Positions 34,769 to 43,254 of a stretch of DNA of 64,000 nt are shown here, piece after piece. The DNA lies in the NCBI GenBank assembly GCA_035532935.1, contig DATKQE010000077.1, positions 1 through 64,000 on the forward strand, written 5' to 3'. The DNA is from DATJLY01 sp035532935. Its GTDB lineage: Bacteria > Pseudomonadota > Alphaproteobacteria > ATCC43930 > CGMCC-115725. The first letter of the stretch is position 1. Each line of letters starts with the position of its first letter. Made by a program: the position numbers and the translations under genes. Under the pieces are notes generated by a model. That model ran no database searches. It was not told where the DNA came from and worked only from the letters and a program-made list of their open reading frames with translations.

Positions 34769-36133
34769 ATGCCGGCGGAAGCGACGCAGGCCCTGGCCGC
34801 GTTTGCGGCCACGCTGAAATACGAGGACATCCCGGAGCGCGTGCGCGAGCAGTGCCGCAAGCTCCTGCTCGACGCGCTCGCTTGTGCCGTCGCCGGGCAT
34901 CTCGGCGAGGAGACCCGGCAGATGGCGGCGCTGTCGGGGGCGCTGGCGCAGTCCCGCGAAAGCAGCGTGATCGGCGGCGATCGGCTATCGCTCGCCGGCG
35001 CGACCATCCTGAACGGCTACCTCATCACGGCCGTCACCATGTGCGACGTCCATCGCGCGACCTTGACGCATGTGACCCCGGAGATCGTGCCACCGGCGCT
35101 TGCCGTGGCCGAGCGCGAGGGGGTTGGCGGGCGCGACCTGCTGGCGGCGCTCGCGGCGGGCTTCGAGGTCACGACGCGCATCGGCATCGGACTCGATTAT
35201 CCCGCGTTCCGTGCCCGCGGCTGGCATGGACCGGGCGTCATCGGCCCGTTCGGCGCGGCGGCTTCGGTCGGCCGGCTCCGCGGCATCGACGCCGAAACCA
35301 TGGCCAGAGCGTTCGGCCTCGCCGGCAGCCAATCCGCCGGCACGTTCGCGGCCTGGGGTACGCCGACCGTGAAATTCCATCAGTGCCGCGGCGCCTTGTC
35401 CGGATTGATGGCCGCGCTGCTGGCGGAGCAGGGTTTCGTCGCGACGACGGAATTCCTTACCGTCAAGGACGGCGGCCTTTACGCCAGCTACGCGAGTGGC
35501 GGAAAGCCGGAGCTTGTGACCGAAGACCTCGGCCGGCGCTGGGAGCTGGAGCAGATCGCGCTGCGCCTCTGGCCGTCAGCCTCGCTCATCCAGGGCCTCA
35601 ACACCGCGCTGTTCGATCTCGTCGAGACGCACGGGGTCCAACTCGATCAGGTGAAGATGCTGCGCATCGCGCTCAGCAAGACGGCCTTCGAGATGCACGG
35701 CAAGCTCGCCAGCTACAAAGGGAAGTTCGAGGCGCTGATCTCCGGGCACTATACCGCGGCTGTCATCTTGCAGGATCGGGATCTGACGCTCGCCCAGTTC
35801 GAGCCGGGGCGCTACGACGATCCGAAGCTGCGGCGCGCTGCCGCCGAACGGGTCGATATCCGGCCCGACCCGGCGTTATCGGGCACCGAGACCGTTGTCG
35901 ATGTCGAGATGTGCGACGGCTCGACGCTCGCGACGCGCTCCGATCATCCACGCGGTTCGCCCGAGCGCCCTCTGTCGTGGGCCCAGATCGAGAAGAAGTT
36001 CCGCACCTATGCGACAGCGCGACTTTCGAACCATCAGATCGAGACCGTCATCGAGTCGGTGACGCATCTCGATCGGCTCGGGTCGGTGCGCGAGCTGATG
36101 GGATTGCTGCGCGCAGCGCCGCAAGCGAGCTAG
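34769..36133 (+). CDS. MmgE/PrpD family protein
   Basis: A 454-residue protein of the 2-methylcitrate dehydratase/iminodisuccinate epimerase superfamily. Blocks include CRKLLLDALACAVAG, GATILNGYLITAVTMCDVH, RGWHGPGVIGPFGAAASVGRL, GLAGSQSAGTFAAWG and a C-terminal PLSWAQIEKKF. GGAGACAA precedes the ATG. Many family members lie in catabolic clusters without a known substrate; here it is co-transcribed with an HpaB-type hydroxylase, so a role in degrading a dicarboxylic ring-cleavage product is possible (inference). Confidence 0.9.
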   Translation: MPAEATQALAAFAATLKYEDIPERVREQCRKLLLDALACAVAGHLGEETRQMAALSGALAQSRESSVIGGDRLSLAGATILNGYLITAVTMCDVHRATLTHVTPEIVPPALAVAEREGVGGRDLLAALAAGFEVTTRIGIGLDYPAFRARGWHGPGVIGPFGAAASVGRLRGIDAETMARAFGLAGSQSAGTFAAWGTPTVKFHQCRGALSGLMAALLAEQGFVATTEFLTVKDGGLYASYASGGKPELVTEDLGRRWELEQIALRLWPSASLIQGLNTALFDLVETHGVQLDQVKMLRIALSKTAFEMHGKLASYKGKFEALISGHYTAAVILQDRDLTLAQFEPGRYDDPKLRRAAAERVDIRPDPALSGTETVVDVEMCDGSTLATRSDHPRGSPERPLSWAQIEKKFRTYATARLSNHQIETVIESVTHLDRLGSVRELMGLLRAAPQAS

Positions 36134-36375
36134 GCGCCGCCACTGCGGCGCGCGGCCGCGGATGACGTGCATCCGTGGCCTCCGGGCCGTGAGGCCGTCG
36201 GCAACGAGACGACCGTCCCGCGGCTTTCGAAGGCGGAGCTCAAGCGACCGGACGTGACCCCCAACGAGGCGAGCCGACGCGCGGTGCTGCCCGAAAGTTA
36301 ACGCTCTGCCCATTTGTCTATGGCAACGTCGTCAATCGCGGTTCGTTCATACGGCGGCGCCCACCCATGCCTTGA

Positions 36376-37890
36376 ATGGCGATAGTCGCGTCTTCGAAAG
36401 GCGTTAGTCCGGTGATTAACGTAAGAAATCTGTATATCGTCCGCCCGCGGTTCCGTCCCCGGTCATGGAATGCATATCTCGTTGCTGGCCTGATCGTGGC
36501 TTTGGCGACGGCATTGCGACTGACGTTGAATTTGTGGATCTCGGACCTGCCGTACGTTGTGTTCTTTCCAGCGGTAATCCTCGCGACCTTTCTCTGCGGG
36601 TCGGCCGCGGGGGCGTTGGCGACCGTCTCATCCGTCCTGTCGGCGTGGCTCTTTATCGTACCGTCGGAGATTTCGGGCCACTCGGTTTACAGGACAGGGC
36701 TGTTCATCGTGGGCGCCTTCACCGTGATCGCGGTGATCAGTGCGATGAGGGCAGCGTCCGCCGGTCTGCGACGCACGAACGAGGCCCTGCTTGTGAGTGA
36801 GGGAAAATTTCGGGGACTTTTGGAGTCGGCGCCCGATGCGATGGTCATCGTTGACGCACAACAGCGTATCGCCTTGATCAACGCTCAGACCGAGACCCTT
36901 TTCCGCTATCCGCGTGCCGAGCTCCTGGGCCGGCCGTTCGCAATGCTGCTGCCCGAACGGAGCCGAGCGCCATACCTGGCGCAGCTCACGGCGTTCATGA
37001 TCGACCCGTGGACGACGTCAAAGAGCCAGATGATCGATCTTTATGGAGTGCGTAGCGACGGCGTGGAGTTCCCGATTGAGGTCAGCCTCGGTCCCCTCGA
37101 TACCGAGGCCGGCATTCTGGTTTCCAATGCCATTCGCGACATCACCGCGCGACGGCAGATCGAGGCAAGTCTCGCGAAGGCAAGCAAAGCCAAATCGGAC
37201 TTCCTGGCGAGTGTAAGCCATGAACTGCGGACGCCGCTCAATGCGATCATTGGGTTCTCCGAAATGATCCGCGATGCGATCATCGGTCCGCTGGATGTCC
37301 GGTACCGGGAGTATGGCGCCGACATAAACCAATCCGGTCGGCATTTGCAGAATATCATCAACGACATTTTGGACATCTCCAAAATCGAAGGCGGTGGCCT
37401 GGCGCTGCGTGATGAAATGGTGTCGATCAGCGAGACCGCCGAGACGTGCCGCCGCGTTATCGCGCCGATGGCTGAAAATGCGGGCGTCACGCTGTCATTC
37501 AATGTATCCGGCTCGTTGCCGCTGCTTCGCTCGGATCAGGTTCGCTTCCAACAGATTCTGCTCAACATCATATCGAACGCGGTGAAATTCACGCCGGCCG
37601 GCGGCCGCGTGAGCGTGTCCGCCTCGATCGAGGCGGGCGGTGCGGTCATTACGGTAGAAGATACCGGGATCGGGATGAAGGTGGAGGAAATAGCGATTGC
37701 CCTGGAGCCGTTCCGCCAAATCGATGGACCGTTGAGCCGGCGCTTCGACGGAACCGGTCTTGGCTTGCCGTTGGCCAAAGCCCTCGTTGAACTGCATGGC
37801 GGTGGCCTGAAGATCGAGAGTGCGCCGGGTGTGGGGACAACAGTGCGCATTCACTTGCCGTCAGAGCGCATCACCAACGTTGCGGCGTGA
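36376..37890 (+). CDS. PAS-domain sensor histidine kinase with DUF4118-like membrane region
   Basis: A 504-residue membrane kinase. The N-terminal membrane part (about residues 30-120; AYLVAGLIVALATALRL, VVFFPAVILATFLCGSAAGALA and others) resembles the KdpD-type DUF4118 sensor. The PAS domain is at about 145-265 (FRGLLESAPDAMVIVD; ALINAQTETLFRY). The HisKA phospho-acceptor is H282 in SVSHELRTPLNAIIGFSEMI, and the ATPase domain has NIISNAVKFTPAGG, DTGIGM and DGTGLGLPLAKALVELHGG. I see no FixL-type heme histidine motif. No response regulator gene adjoins it. The start at 36376 lacks a clear ribosome binding site; a GTG at 36411 is possible. Confidence 0.92.
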   Translation: MAIVASSKGVSPVINVRNLYIVRPRFRPRSWNAYLVAGLIVALATALRLTLNLWISDLPYVVFFPAVILATFLCGSAAGALATVSSVLSAWLFIVPSEISGHSVYRTGLFIVGAFTVIAVISAMRAASAGLRRTNEALLVSEGKFRGLLESAPDAMVIVDAQQRIALINAQTETLFRYPRAELLGRPFAMLLPERSRAPYLAQLTAFMIDPWTTSKSQMIDLYGVRSDGVEFPIEVSLGPLDTEAGILVSNAIRDITARRQIEASLAKASKAKSDFLASVSHELRTPLNAIIGFSEMIRDAIIGPLDVRYREYGADINQSGRHLQNIINDILDISKIEGGGLALRDEMVSISETAETCRRVIAPMAENAGVTLSFNVSGSLPLLRSDQVRFQQILLNIISNAVKFTPAGGRVSVSASIEAGGAVITVEDTGIGMKVEEIAIALEPFRQIDGPLSRRFDGTGLGLPLAKALVELHGGGLKIESAPGVGTTVRIHLPSERITNVAA

Positions 37891-38229
37891 GCGACCAACG
37901 CGCTCGCTGACGCACGGCGATCCGTGAACTGTCATGGACTGTGCCGTCGCGCGGGTCATCGCGCCGGAACGATCATCGCATTTCCCATGGCTCCTCCCGC
38001 TTGTCGGCAGGTGCGGCCGTTGCGTCGCCGAGGACGGGCCGTCGATCACGCTTGATCTACATCATGTCTCGGCCTTCGGGAAATCGCGTAATGTCTCACC
38101 GGCGAGCATGGAGCGGTGCCGTGACGAGACCCCCGATGGCGGAGCGACGACAATTGCGGGCCGATCTTTCGCGGGCTGTCGATCCCGTTCGCGCCAGCGC
38201 TTGGCTGCCGATCCGGTAGGAAATCATCC
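37891..38229. other. Intergenic stretch with a FNR/FixK-like box
   Basis: 339 bases between the kinase and the decarboxylase genes. Apart from the box at 38052-38065, only short Arg-rich frames without ribosome binding sites are seen, for example 38064-38219. TAGGAA just before 38230 is the ribosome binding site of the decarboxylase gene. Confidence 0.5.
38052..38065 (+). promoter_or_regulatory. FNR/FixK-like box before the decarboxylase operon
   Basis: TTGAT-CTAC-ATCAT, one mismatch from the consensus. Its centre is 171 bases before the decarboxylase ATG, so a long leader would be needed if it acts at -41.5. It is weaker support than the other boxes. Confidence 0.4.
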
Positions 38230-39369
38230 ATGATCCCCGTGACCGAGCGGATCGAGCGGTTCCTGAAAAATGAGCATCCGCCGTCGCCGTTCATCGTGAT
38301 CGATCTCGACCTGGTCCGCGCAAGCTACCGCCAATTACGCGAATTGCTGCCGGCGGCCGCGATCTATTACGCCGTCAAAGCCAATCCCGCGCCCGCCGTC
38401 GTCGCGGCCCTGGCCGAGCTTGGCGCCGGCTTCGACCTGGCGAGCGCGGGCGAGATCGAACGATGCCGAAAGGTCGGCGTGCCGTTTGCGCGATGCTCGT
38501 TCGGCAATACCATCAAGAAGGAACAGGACATTGCGCTTGCGGCGGGCGATGGGATCGACCTTTTTGCGTTCGACAGCGCGGCGGAGCTCGAAAAGCTGGG
38601 GCGGCTCGCGCCCGGTGCGCGCGTGTTTTGCCGGCTCGCCGTCGAGAACGCGGGATCGCAATGGCCGCTGACGCGCAAATTCGGCTGCTCCCGGGAGATG
38701 GCGATCGATCTTCTGCTGCGCGCCAGGGCGCAAGGGCTGCGCCCGGCCGGCATTTCCTTCCATGTCGGCTCGCAGCAGACCGACCCGCGCGCATGGGCCT
38801 TTGCGATCGCGGATGCTGCCGGCGTTTTCCGCGTCTGTGCGAAGGCGGGTGTCGAACTTGAACTGCTCAATCTCGGCGGGGGCCTGCCCGCGCAGTATCG
38901 GACCCCTGTTCCCCTGCTTTCGGCCTACGCGGAGGCGATCGAAAGCGCGCTTGCAGCCGAATTCGGAAACGCGCGACCGCATCTCCTCATCGAGCCGGGC
39001 CGCTATTTGGTCGGCGATGCCGGTCTGTTGCGGAGCACCGTGCTGCTGATCGCGGTGAAGTCGCGCTATGCGCGGCGCCGCTGGGTCTATCTCGATGCGG
39101 GCCGTTACAACGGCCTTCCGGAGACATTGGGCGAGCGGATTCAGTATCGTCTGCGTACGCCCCGTGACGGTGGCCCGGATGCGGCCGCAGCGCTCGCCGG
39201 CCCGAGCTGCGACAGCACGGACATCCTCTACCAGCATTCCGATTATCACCTGCCGCTGGAGCTCGCGATCGGCGATCCGATCGATTTTCTCTCCGCCGGC
39301 GCCTATACGGCAAGCTATGCTTCGGTCGAGTTCAATGGCTTCGCTCCGATCCAAACCTATTGCATCTGA
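38230..39369 (+). CDS. Ornithine/lysine decarboxylase, fold-type III PLP enzyme
   Basis: A 379-residue alanine-racemase-fold decarboxylase of the eukaryotic-type ODC group. The PLP lysine is K50 in YYAVKANPAP. NLGGGLPAQYR and LIEPGRYLVGDAG bind the phosphate. The active-site Cys is C327 in GPSCDSTD, contributed across the dimer. It would make putrescine or cadaverine. TAGGAA lies before the ATG. Its end overlaps the next gene by 35 bases, so the ODC, P-loop, carbamate kinase and RMD1-type genes form one tightly coupled unit. Confidence 0.92.
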   Translation: MIPVTERIERFLKNEHPPSPFIVIDLDLVRASYRQLRELLPAAAIYYAVKANPAPAVVAALAELGAGFDLASAGEIERCRKVGVPFARCSFGNTIKKEQDIALAAGDGIDLFAFDSAAELEKLGRLAPGARVFCRLAVENAGSQWPLTRKFGCSREMAIDLLLRARAQGLRPAGISFHVGSQQTDPRAWAFAIADAAGVFRVCAKAGVELELLNLGGGLPAQYRTPVPLLSAYAEAIESALAAEFGNARPHLLIEPGRYLVGDAGLLRSTVLLIAVKSRYARRRWVYLDAGRYNGLPETLGERIQYRLRTPRDGGPDAAAALAGPSCDSTDILYQHSDYHLPLELAIGDPIDFLSAGAYTASYASVEFNGFAPIQTYCI

Positions 39370-40723
39370 GCGCGCGGCACCGGCACGCTCGAGGCGGCGC
39401 GTCGTCATTCTTGGCGCCGCGGGCCGCGACTTTCACAATTTCAACATGGTCTATCGCGACGATCCGGGCAGCGAGGTCGTCGCTTTCACCGCGGCGCAAA
39501 TTCCCGGCATCACCGGGCGCCGTTATCCGGCGCTGCTCGCCGGGCCGCTCTATCCCGATGGGATTCCGATCGTCGATGAGGCGGCGCTCGAGGCGCTCGG
39601 GCGCAGTCAACAGATCGACGAAGTCGTTTTTGCCTATAGCGATGTGACGCACGAGCAGGTCATGCATCTCGGTTCCCGCTCTCTCGCCATGGGCGCGGAT
39701 TTCGTGCTGCTCGGCCCCAACCGGACGATGCTCGCATCCTCATTGCCGGTGATTGCCGTTACCGCCGTGCGCACGGGTTGCGGCAAATCGGCGGTGGCGC
39801 GCTTCCTTTCGCGCCGGCTGCGCGGGCGCGGCCAGCGCATTGCCGTGCTCCGCCATCCCATGCCCTATGGCGATCTCGCGGCCGAGCGGGTGCAGCGCTT
39901 CGCATCGCTGGCGGATCTCGACAGCGCGGCCTGCACCATCGAGGAGCGGGAGGAATACGAGCCGCATCTCGCCTTCGGCAACGTGGTCTTTGCCGGCGTC
40001 GATTACGCCTCCATCCTTGAAATGGCCGAAAATGAATCGGACATCATTCTCTGGGATGGCGGCAACAACGATTTTCCCTTCGTCCGCCCCGATTTGCACA
40101 TCGGGCTTGCCGATGCGCTGCGGCCGCGCCAGCTCGCGACCCATCACCCCGGCGAGACCGTGATGCGCATGGCCGATATCCTCGTCGTCACCAAGGTCGA
40201 TGCCGCGGCGCCGGCCGATACGCAGAGTGTGATCGAGGGTTTGAAGCGCATCAATCCGCGTGCCACGATCGTACGATCGGCGTCGCCCGTGCGGCTCGAC
40301 GATTCTGCCGCGGTCAAAGGCCGGCGGGTTCTGGTGATCGAGGACGGTCCGACCATCACGCATGGCGGCATGCCCTATGGCGCCGGCTACGTCGCCGCGG
40401 TCGCGGCCGAAGCTGCCGAGATCATCGATCCACGACCCAGGGCGCGCGGCGCGATCCGCGAGGCTTATGCCGCCTATCCGCATATCGGCCGCGTGCTGCC
40501 CGCGCTGGGCTACAGTCCGGCGGAGCTTCAAGACCTTATGGAAACGATTGTCGCGACGTCGCCGGAGCTCGTGATCTCCGCAACGCCCATCGACCTCGCG
40601 CGCCTCATTCCGATCGGCGTGCCTCTCGTGCGCGCGCGCTACGAATTTGCGGAACTCGGAGAGCCGCATCTATCGGCGCTCGTCGATGCGTTTCTCGACC
40701 GGCTGCCGGCACGGGCACGGTGA
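39335..40723 (+). CDS. P-loop protein of the cyclic 2,3-diphosphoglycerate synthetase/COG2403 family
   Basis: A 462-residue protein with an N-terminal Rossmann-like part (RRVVILGAAGRDFHNFNMVYRDD) and a P-loop TGCGKS at residues 147-152. Later blocks are LWDGGNNDFPFVRPDLHIGL, ILVVTKVD and VLVIEDGPTITHGGMPYGAG. These features match proteins annotated as cyclic 2,3-diphosphoglycerate synthetase or predicted GTPase. The bacterial function is unproven. The ATG at 39335 lies inside the end of the decarboxylase gene. Its stop overlaps the carbamate kinase start. Confidence 0.82.
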   Translation: MASLRSKPIASERAAPARSRRRVVILGAAGRDFHNFNMVYRDDPGSEVVAFTAAQIPGITGRRYPALLAGPLYPDGIPIVDEAALEALGRSQQIDEVVFAYSDVTHEQVMHLGSRSLAMGADFVLLGPNRTMLASSLPVIAVTAVRTGCGKSAVARFLSRRLRGRGQRIAVLRHPMPYGDLAAERVQRFASLADLDSAACTIEEREEYEPHLAFGNVVFAGVDYASILEMAENESDIILWDGGNNDFPFVRPDLHIGLADALRPRQLATHHPGETVMRMADILVVTKVDAAAPADTQSVIEGLKRINPRATIVRSASPVRLDDSAAVKGRRVLVIEDGPTITHGGMPYGAGYVAAVAAEAAEIIDPRPRARGAIREAYAAYPHIGRVLPALGYSPAELQDLMETIVATSPELVISATPIDLARLIPIGVPLVRARYEFAELGEPHLSALVDAFLDRLPARAR

Positions 40724-41628
40724 TGCGCGTCGTGCTGGCGCTGGGCGGCAATGCCCTGCTGCGGCGCGGCGAGCCGCTCGAGGCGGGCGTGCAGCGGCGC
40801 AACATAGCAATCGCCGTGGCCACCGCCGTCGCGCCGATCGCCCGGAAGCACGACGTAATCATCACGCATGGCAATGGCCCGCAAGTGGGTCTTCTGGCAC
40901 TCCAAGCGGCGGCCTATCCGGGCGTGCGCCCCTATCCGCTCGATGTGCTCGGCGCCGAAACCGAGGGCATGATCGGCTATCTCATCGAAGCGGCGCTCGC
41001 CGGCGCGCTACCGGGGCGCGAACTCGCGACGCTGTTGACGCAGATCGAGGTCGACCCGGACGATCCCGCCTTTCGCACGCCCGAGAAGCCGATCGGGCCG
41101 ATCTATGACGACATCGAGGCGCGGCGCCTCGAACGCGAGATCGGCTGGCCGATGATGCGCGATGGAACCGGGTGGCGGCGCGCGGTGCCGTCGCCCGCGC
41201 CCAAGCGGATTCGCGAGATCAGCACGATCAAGCTGCTGCTCCGCTCGGGCGTCATCGTCATCTGCGCCGGCGGCGGCGGCATACCCGTGGTCGCCACGCC
41301 GCACGGCATCGAGGGCGTCGAGGCGGTCATTGACAAGGATTTCTCGGCCGGGCTCCTGGCCCGGTCGCTCGACGCCGACGCGCTGCTGCTGCTGACGGAT
41401 GTCGCGGCCGTGTGGTCGAGCTGGCCGGCCAAGGACGGGCGCCCGATCGGCCGCACGACGCCGGCCGCGCTGCGCCAGCATCGCTTTGCCCCCGGGTCGA
41501 TGGCCCCGAAAGTCGAGGCGGCATGCCAATTCGTTGAAATGACGGGGCGAATGGCGGGGATCGGGAGCATGGAAGAGGCCGAGGCGATCCTCGACGGCCG
41601 GTCGGGCACGATCATCGCTCCTCCTTGA
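40723..41628 (+). CDS. arcC: Carbamate kinase
   Basis: A 301-residue amino-acid-kinase-family protein of the usual length. MRVVLALGGNALLRRGE and IITHGNGPQVGLLALQ bind the phosphate, PYPLDVLGAETEGMIGY is the ArcC-specific loop, and GGGGIPVV and VIDKDFSAGLLA follow. It interconverts carbamoyl phosphate plus ADP with carbamate plus ATP. Its start overlaps the previous stop (TGATG); a GTG one codon earlier is equally open. Neither arginine deiminase nor ornithine carbamoyltransferase is present, so this is not a standard arc operon. Confidence 0.93.
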   Translation: MRVVLALGGNALLRRGEPLEAGVQRRNIAIAVATAVAPIARKHDVIITHGNGPQVGLLALQAAAYPGVRPYPLDVLGAETEGMIGYLIEAALAGALPGRELATLLTQIEVDPDDPAFRTPEKPIGPIYDDIEARRLEREIGWPMMRDGTGWRRAVPSPAPKRIREISTIKLLLRSGVIVICAGGGGIPVVATPHGIEGVEAVIDKDFSAGLLARSLDADALLLLTDVAAVWSSWPAKDGRPIGRTTPAALRQHRFAPGSMAPKVEAACQFVEMTGRMAGIGSMEEAEAILDGRSGTIIAPP

Positions 41629-41638
41629 GATGGATCAA
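41625..41638 (+). promoter_or_regulatory. Weak FNR/FixK-like box at the arcC end
   Basis: TTGAG-ATGG-ATCAA, one mismatch from consensus, overlapping the arcC stop. Its centre is 59.5 bases before the GTG of the RMD1-type gene. It could be chance, because it lies partly in coding sequence, but the spacing resembles the other boxes. Confidence 0.3.
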
Positions 41639-41690
41639 CGCCCGCTGCGCGGGAATCGCCCATCCTCGGCGTCGGAAAGGCGAAGACGGC

Positions 41691-42500
41691 GTGGATAGGA
41701 CGATTTCGGCGGCGGTCGATCCGACGGTGATCAACATCCGGACACTGCTCCTGGGCGAGCGGCTCGATACGCGCGGGCTCGAGCGCAAGGGTTCGCTTGC
41801 CACGGCGCCGCTGACCGTTCGCCTCGATGAGGGAGCCGTCGCCGTTCTGTTTCGGTACGGTGTCGCCGTCCTGTTCGATGCCAGCCCCGAAACCGAAGTC
41901 GAATTCCTCGAACGGCTTCGACCCTTCATCGTCGATCCCGCCGCCGCGCGCGAAATCGACGAGGCTACCGTGCAGATCAGTGAATCGGCACATGAGCCGG
42001 TGGATCTGTCGGGCACGATCTTTCTCAAGGAGGCGAGCACCGAACGCCTTCAACTCGTCGCCGACATTCTCGCGAAAAGCCTCATCCTGTCCCACTACGA
42101 AGCACGCGTTGCAGATATTTTCGACCGGGTCGAGCCGCTCGCGACGACGCTCAGGACCAAAGGCAGGGCGGCCGCCTATGGGCGCGACCTGTTGCGCCAG
42201 ATCGGCGGCGTTCTCGAAACGCAGCAGAAGATGGTGGGGCGCGTCGAAGTCAGCGAGAAGCCTGAGCTCATATGGGAGCATCCGGATCTCGAGCGGCTCT
42301 ATCTCCGCTTGGCCGAGGAGTACGAGCTGCGCGAGCGCGACCGCGCGCTCGATCGCAAGCTCGACGTCATTTCGCGCACGGCGGAAACGCTTTTGAGCCT
42401 TCTGCAAAGCCGCAGCTCGCTGCGGGTCGAGTGGTATATCGTGGCGCTTATCGTCGCCGAGCTCGCCCTGTCGCTCTACCCTCCCGCTCTCTGGCACTGA
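41691..42500 (+). CDS. RMD1/DUF155-family protein with C-terminal membrane anchor
   Basis: A 269-residue protein matching the RMD1/Sif2 (DUF155) family: an N-terminal domain (VINIRTLLLGERLDTRGLE, then VAVLFRYGVAVLFD), a helical region with RTKGRAAAYGRDLLRQIGGVLETQ, a charged coiled coil (YELRERDRALDRKLDVISRTAETLLSLLQ) and one terminal helix (WYIVALIVAELALSLY). Eukaryotic relatives are mitochondrial inner-membrane proteins; the bacterial role is unknown. The GTG at 41691 is preferred over a TTG at 41625 that overlaps arcC, because GGAAAGG lies upstream. Confidence 0.82.
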   Translation: MDRTISAAVDPTVINIRTLLLGERLDTRGLERKGSLATAPLTVRLDEGAVAVLFRYGVAVLFDASPETEVEFLERLRPFIVDPAAAREIDEATVQISESAHEPVDLSGTIFLKEASTERLQLVADILAKSLILSHYEARVADIFDRVEPLATTLRTKGRAAAYGRDLLRQIGGVLETQQKMVGRVEVSEKPELIWEHPDLERLYLRLAEEYELRERDRALDRKLDVISRTAETLLSLLQSRSSLRVEWYIVALIVAELALSLYPPALWH

Positions 42501-42513
42501 GCTGCATCAATTC

Positions 42514-42543
42514 TCCCGTTCCTGACAGACGGCAGGAATGGGA
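42514..42543 (+). terminator. Hairpin after the RMD1-type gene
   Basis: An 11-bp stem (TCCCGTTCCTG with CAGGAATGGGA, one G-U pair) with an 8-base loop, 14 bases after the stop codon. It lacks a T-run, so it may be a Rho-type or processing hairpin. It separates the arcC unit from the oxidoreductase operon. Confidence 0.45.
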
Positions 42544-42577
42544 AGCGATGCAACCGCTCGCATCGGCACGGGGCCGT

Positions 42578-42591
42578 TTGACGTAGATCAA
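42578..42591 (+). promoter_or_regulatory. FNR/FixK-like box before the periplasmic oxidoreductase operon
   Basis: TTGAC-GTAG-ATCAA, one mismatch from consensus. Its centre is 62.5 bases before the GTG start of the [2Fe-2S] subunit gene. This matches the spacing at the 31850 and 54748 genes and suits class II FNR/FixK activation. Confidence 0.55.
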
Positions 42592-42646
42592 GGCCGCTGC
42601 ACCGGCCGAATGCCATGAATTACGACCTGTTCCGCGGAGGACCAAT

Positions 42647-43252
42647 GTGCAGAGCGTGTCGCGTCGCGTGTTCCTTCGAAGCTCGGCTCTGACGACGGCG
42701 GGAGCCTCCATCATGGATGCCGTGTCAGGAATCGGATCGAGCGCTGCCGCCGAAACGAGTGGGCCTGCGACCGTTGGACCGGACGCCGTTCCGGTCACGT
42801 TTGATGTCAACGGCGTCGCGCGGACTGTGAAGGTCGAACCGCGAGTGACGCTCGCCGAGGCGCTGCGCGGTCCGCTCGGACTGACGGGAACCAAGATCGC
42901 CTGCAATCGTGGCGCGTGCTCGGCCTGCACCGTGTGGCTCGACGGCGTTCCGGTGTGCTCCTGCATGATCCTCGCGATCGAGACCGGCGGGCATGACGTG
43001 ACGACGATCGAAGGGCTCGCCAAGGGGGAAGCGCTCCACCCCGTGCAAGCCGCCTTCATCGAGCACGACGCGCTGCAATGCGGATTCTGCACGCCCGGGA
43101 TCGTGATGAGCTGCGCCGCGCTCCTCGAGCGCACGCCCAATCCCACAGCCGAGGCTGTCCAAGCCGCCATCAGCGGCCATTTCTGCCGCTGCGGCACCTA
43201 TCCGCATGTCGTCGCCGCGACGCTCGCCGCGGCCAAGGCGTCGAGAGGCTGA
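42647..43252 (+). CDS. Tat-exported [2Fe-2S] subunit of molybdenum aldehyde oxidoreductase (PaoA/CoxS-type)
   Basis: A 201-residue iron-sulfur subunit. A twin-arginine signal (SRRVFLRSSALTTAGASIM) shows that the assembled complex is exported. The plant-type cluster ligands are in CNRGACSACTVWLDGVPVC; the second cluster ligands are in CGFCTPG and CRCGTYPHV. The start is a GTG with GCGGAGG nine bases upstream; an ATG two bases before is out of frame. Two bases separate it from the large subunit gene. It resembles E. coli PaoA, whose complex detoxifies aldehydes in the periplasm. Confidence 0.92.
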   Translation: MQSVSRRVFLRSSALTTAGASIMDAVSGIGSSAAAETSGPATVGPDAVPVTFDVNGVARTVKVEPRVTLAEALRGPLGLTGTKIACNRGACSACTVWLDGVPVCSCMILAIETGGHDVTTIEGLAKGEALHPVQAAFIEHDALQCGFCTPGIVMSCAALLERTPNPTAEAVQAAISGHFCRCGTYPHVVAATLAAAKASRG

Positions 43253-43254
43253 CA

